Part shown: positions 59,720 through 64,000 of the stretch, piece by piece
Layout of the letters: each line of letters opens with the position of its first letter
Position numbering within the stretch: the first letter of the stretch is position 1
Origin: Brienomyrus brachyistius
Taxonomy: Eukaryota; Chordata; Actinopteri; Osteoglossiformes; Mormyridae
Direction: 5' to 3'
Assembly: GCF_023856365.1 (NCBI RefSeq)
Contig: NC_064534.1
Span: 9,196,536 to 9,260,535 of the forward strand
DNA: 64,000 bases
Notes under the pieces: model-generated
Database searches by the model: none
Seen by the model: only the letters and a program-made list of their open reading frames with translations
What the model was told of the DNA's origin: nothing
Translations under genes and position numbers: made by a program

Positions 59720-60310
59720 TCCAAGCCGTTCAGGTTAAGCACCTTGTCAAAGGGTGTAACAGCTGTTCCCCTCAGGGAATCTGTAACCAAAGAGTTTCGA
59801 AGTCGGGTCCAGATCCTCACCTGACATGCTGATGCTGGGAAAGTGTCTGCACGGTTGCTGCGTGTGAGTGCTGAAACCGCAAAACATGCTCCATTAGTCC
59901 CTGGTAGCTAATGCGCAACAATACATTTATCTGTGTAGCAAACGCTGTTGTTGAAAGCAAGGCACACGCAAGGTAGAGAGTGCAGTACAAGCATATGACT
60001 GTCAGGCAGCCGACTAGATGCGAGTGCAGCCAGGCCGAGCTTCCAGTGAATGTCCATCATTTGCAAGTTTGCATCAAAGCACAAGCTTCACAATATGTGA
60101 CAAAAACACTGTGAGAATCTAATGAGAGAGATATTCAGGATCCGGAATATATAAAAATACTGGATACGCAAGCGACCAACCAAGGGACCAAAGATGAAGA
60201 CAACAAGCCAGCGTTTGGATGAGCTATTTCAGGTGTTCCCAGAATAGATGGGTCTTGAGGTGTTTCTTGAAGGTTGACAGGGATCCTGATGAGTAGATTT
60301 TGATGTCCAT
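59720..60310 (+). repeat. Dispersed fish repeat, relative of 12028-12885
   Basis: The tracts gttaagcaccttgtcaaagg, acatttatctgtgtagcaaa and gatgggtcttgaggtgtttc, then ttgaaggttgacagggatcc, occur in the same order as in the copy at 12028. Non-coding, with approximate ends. Confidence 0.5.
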
Positions 60311-62429
60311 AGAGCAGGTGGTCACCAACAAAGTCGTTACATCCACCGCAACCCAAGAAGTAACTGATCGATACACCATTCTGCAGGTATCAACGTCTGC
60401 TCTCTTAAAGCTTTTCCCGTTTGCCTTGTTCGTTCTGTATTGCATCTTCCATTGTGTCTACTTGAATAACCTGTTTGTTGTTCACGTTTATTATTCAAAA
60501 ATATATATATTTATTTACCAAAAGCCTTAACTGAAATGCTTATTTAAACATTTAGTGACTGATATCTATCTGCCAGCTTCCAAATACTAAGTCAGTAGGA
60601 GGGACTGAAATCTGCTTGTGAGTATTTTCCTGCCATATGTCCTGTGCTGTCTGGAATAGTGATTGATTTCACTTCAACCCGTCAAAACTGACGCGTTATT
60701 TATTGGTACTGCTTTGGAAAATTGCCAGATTAGTTAGCTATTCCTTTAAGTCATACCTGTATGGATTGTTGCTTGGTTGTTTTAAACGGTGCTGTAAAAA
60801 AAGAACAGCGAAAACATTCACTTGAATTCAATGAAAATTTAACGATAGAATTGATTCTACCAGACAACAGACATTTTAACATGTAAGGCTAATGGCCTAG
60901 TAACTTCACTGTAACACTGGACTAATAGCGCCCGTTGCAGGCAGATGGACACTGGAGCCGAAATGCAGGAAGATCTAAGCCATGTTCACGAATCCCAATT
61001 GACATGTTATATAGCAGAAGCTCTTGAAGTCCATCCCTAGGCTTTCTCTGCTGCCTTTTTTTTGTCACAGTAGAGATGCAGTTGAGCTTGTTTTGTAGTG
61101 AACTTCGCCTGAGCTCTATATACACAACTTTATCTGCTGATGAAATGAGGACATCAGTAGCTCTTTGAAGTTCAGTTGAACATGTCTCTGCGTCATGGCC
61201 TAAAGTGGCATCTCCCAGAATGGATCCGGGCCAAAACCTACTGACTTTGTTATCTTTTACCGTAACGTAGCGTTGCCTAATTTCTGGTCATACGTGTAGT
61301 TTTCACTCATCGGTTCAAACTAGTTGCTGTAGACTGCAATTAATTGTTTGGAGAAGAGCTGTCAGTGTTTAATAATCCAGTCCTTACCTCTCCCTATTTT
61401 TGTGGATGGGTTACTAAACGCTATACTGCAATTAACAGGGCCTTCAGTTCACAGAATCTCCCTGCCTCGTACTCTGAGGTGGCCTGCCTTTAGAAACTGA
61501 GGTGGCCTGCCTTCAGACTCTCTGCAGTCCTGTACTGAGTACGTGGGTGGGAGGAATATATGATCCCTAAACACATCCCAGTGATGGTATTTCAGACCGT
61601 ATTCGAAACGAGTGCTTAGTTCAGCACCTGCAAAAAGACTTTAAAAAACAAATTTTCCTGAAGTTAGCAGTCTGTCCCAGAGTTTAACAGGTTATCTTTG
61701 TGAGTCTTTGGGTTGCAATGAATAGGAGATTACACCTAATACATAAATACAAAAATACTTATTACCTGTATTGGCAAGTTCACTTTGCTGTTCAAATCTT
61801 ATATCACGTGCATTCAGTTAGTCTGCATTGGATTATTATCTAGTGACTGCTCTGTTAATGAAGTCTAATCTATCAGTCCTTCTTTTTAATCAACTGCTTC
61901 CTTTACAGAAATCCCTGAGACAGACAAACCTAAATGATCCAGTCCTGTAAATTTGTAATGCAGAATGCCACATGCATACGAGCGTCAGTTATGCAGTTAA
62001 GTATGTGTAAGAAGCAGTGGGGAATCTTTCCTGAGAGCCACAAAGTGTCAGATCTCTGTAAAGTATCTAAAGTGGACCGTTTTCCAGCTGTTGGGGCCTT
62101 GGTGTTAATGACTTTGTTCCTCTGGCTCCTGAGTGCTTCCTCTTGTCATTTTATGGCCACTGTCAGAAGGACATTCTATCACTAAGCTCACAGATACTCC
62201 TCCATATTCATGACTGTCACCCCCCTGGGTTTGTGTAGTGAGCACCAGCGGACGGGCTGAGGAGCCTCCTGACTTTGGACCCACAAAGGTTTTTACCCCC
62301 CAGTAATGCTCTATATGAATAAATTTGATTGAATTGAACCGTTTTCCACATGATAAACAAAAATGCAGATCATGTGCTACAGTTCAGAAGAATAATTTTA
62401 AAGTAATTTTGGTAACAATTTACTAAAAG
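60311..62429. other. AT-rich intergenic stretch
   Basis: No gene recognised. A repeat-like terminus (gctctatatgaataaatttg, attgaattgaa) sits at 62307-62338 and may end an unrecognised element. Confidence 0.5.
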
Positions 62430-62635
62430 CAGCCATCATGCATTGATAAAGTATTATAAACACAGTTATAATTATTTATAAATAAATAAATAAATAATCT
62501 ATAATACACTATAAATATGGCTATAATATGTTATGCCTTTTTATAAATGGTTATAGCCGTTTTTATAATGCTTTATGAATGCATTCTAATGCCTTATGAA
62601 GGTATCTATATTGCATTATTCATGAGTGCTTTAAA
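62430..62635 (+). repeat. tataatg / gttacc repeat, copy 3
   Basis: Shares aatatgttatgccttttta, tataatgctttatgaatgca and ttc(t)aatgcc with 29411-29545. It includes an (AAAT)n run at 62480-62500. Its right end was broken by the SINE at 62650. Confidence 0.65.
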
Positions 62636-62649
62636 TACAGTGCTACCAT

Positions 62650-62990
62650 CCATCCCTCCATTTTCCAAACCGCTTATCCTACTGGGTCGTGGGGGGTCCG
62701 GAGCCTATCCCGGAAGCAATGGGCACGAGGCAGGGAACAACCCAGGATGGGGGGCCAGCCCATCGCAGGGCACACTCACACACCATGCATTCACACATGC
62801 ACACCTATGGGCAATTTAGCAACTCCAATTAGCCTCAGCATGTTTTTGGAATGTGGGGGGAAACCGGAGTACCCGGAGGAAACCCCACGACGATATGGGG
62901 AGAACATGCAGACTCCACACACATGTGACCCAGGCAGAGACTCGAACCCGGGTCCCAGAGTGCTAACCACTGCACCACCATGCCGCCCCC
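62650..62990 (-). repeat. Full-length SINE with 14-bp target duplication
   Basis: Inverted copy of the element at 42240, from ccatccctccattttccaaa (tail) to caccatgccgccccc (head). The flanks tacagtgctaccat at 62636-62649 and 62991-63004 are identical. It sits at the end of the older repeat at 62430. Confidence 0.95.
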
Positions 62991-63290
62991 TACAGTGCTA
63001 CCATAATTTTTTATTTAAAATGAAAGCTCTCGTGAACTTTCATTAAAAGGATGAGAAGAGCACTTAGTATGAAGGACAGTGTAATGGTCTAAAACTCTAG
63101 CTCTTCCTCAAGATGTGTAAACATCTCCCACGTTTACCACCCAGTGACATGCCTTTGCAGCTCTTTGGATCATCCTCTCCCCCGGGATGTTTCCTAACCC
63201 TGCTTGACTGATTCCCTTTTCGTGGATAATGGAGTCTAAAATGGAAGGTTCTTTGCCACTGATGTGTATCTCGGGTCCCGAAGCACGAAC

Positions 63291-63379
63291 TCCAGACCAA
63301 GGTTTTGCTTCTACCAACCAGGTGAGTAACGCTGTGATTCTTTACGCTCAACTGGTTGGTAGAGAAAAATCTTGGTCTG
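63291..63379. repeat. Compact hairpin (inverted repeat, arms ~30 bases)
   Basis: The arm ccagaccaaggttttgcttc + taccaaccag (63291-63320) pairs with ctggttggtagagaaaaatc + ttggtctgg (63351-63379) across a loop of about 30 bases, with only a few mismatches in the middle. No target duplication was seen. Confidence 0.85.
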
Positions 63380-63885
63380 GATTTATTGCATCTGGAGCTG
63401 AAATTCCCAGCACTGCCTATTGCTCTTCAGGATTTACAACATGTTGAAAGATTCCCAGGATGACTGAACTGAAGCAACAATTAGCAGGAGAAGTGACTGT
63501 TTCATCGTGAATGTGACCATTGTCTTGTCTTAACTTTGTGTGTATCTGCAGTTTGTGTGTGAGTCACTGACAACTGGAGACAGATTTCCTGCATGTGTAG
63601 GTACAAGTTAGCCAAAAGGTACAAATTAGCCAAATTAACCTCATTCTGATTGTAAATTTATCATCGACACAACCAAGCAGAAGTCAGTACACCTAATAGC
63701 TGAAACCCAACCGACGAATCCATACGTTACTTCGGCAGGTGAACGTGTACAGTGGATGAACATTGTTGTTTTTCCACCACCGTCCTGCCTTGGCTAAATG
63801 GAACAGAAGATCGATGGATGGATGGAATATGAACACCCCGATGGCCCCTGGCTCTGTGCATGTGCCGTTATCTCCCCTCCTTTGT

Positions 63886-64000
63886 ACAGGTTTCCTCTGC
63901 GTACTCCAGTTCCTCCCACAATCCAAAAACATATGGCTAGGCTTGATTGTGTGGGCGTGAGCTCCGTGACGGGCTGGCATCCTGTCCAGGGTGTTTCCCG
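63886..64000 (+). repeat. Old SINE copy cut by the window edge
   Basis: The blocks caggtttcctctgcgtactc, agttcctcccacaatccaaa and gggctggcatcctgtccagg follow the middle of the tRNA-headed SINE family. The variant catcctgtccagggtg marks an older subfamily than the copies at 42240 and 62650. Confidence 0.75.

Overview
This window reads as nuclear DNA of a bony fish, probably a teleost. It holds two intact vertebrate genes set in a large, gene-poor, AT-rich background. That background contains dinucleotide microsatellites, long G or C homopolymers, tRNA-headed SINEs ending in GGAT repeats, Tc1-like transposons, hAT-type miniature elements and decayed RTE/BovB-like LINEs. No bacterial-style operon, CRISPR array, rRNA gene or functional tRNA gene is visible.

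Layout. Positions 1-3460 carry no convincing coding sequence and end in AATAAA signals, so they may be the 3' UTR of a plus-strand gene that lies off the left edge. In mammals SLC46A2 is converged upon by SNX30, which makes SNX30 the first candidate, but only by inference. Positions 6863-10645 (minus) hold a complete four-exon slc46a2-like transporter gene. I derived the exons from splice signals, phase and family similarity; the predicted protein is 432 residues. From 11 to 47.5 kb there is no recognisable host gene. This stretch contains nested repeats at 12.0-15.0 kb, foldback elements inside CA microsatellites at 17.8-22.7 kb, an RTE-like LINE remnant and a 5S-like repeat at 28-29.4 kb, two dead Tc1 copies at 30.9-32.0 and 35.0-36.2 kb, a 38-bp minisatellite at 32.3-32.9 kb, and an inverted-repeat complex at 36.4-38.0 kb. 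Positions 48343-50121 (minus) hold a complete single-exon frizzled-10 gene with a 3' UTR reaching about 47.55 kb. From 50.1 to 64 kb I see only flanking DNA: a 23-bp minisatellite, a LINE tail, several SINEs and a compact hairpin.

The two genes are unrelated. One is a multi-pass solute carrier of the SLC46 family and the other is a Wnt receptor. They share only the strand. The long empty flanks of fzd10 are typical of developmental genes and may hold enhancers, but I cannot show conservation from one sequence.

I found no undescribed biological system that I could defend. The observations most worth checking are the foldback family bracketed by CA/TG microsatellites, the 38-bp minisatellite that repeats a polyadenylation hexamer, the 5S-like repeat, the hairpin near 63.3 kb, and the slc46a2-fzd10 adjacency.
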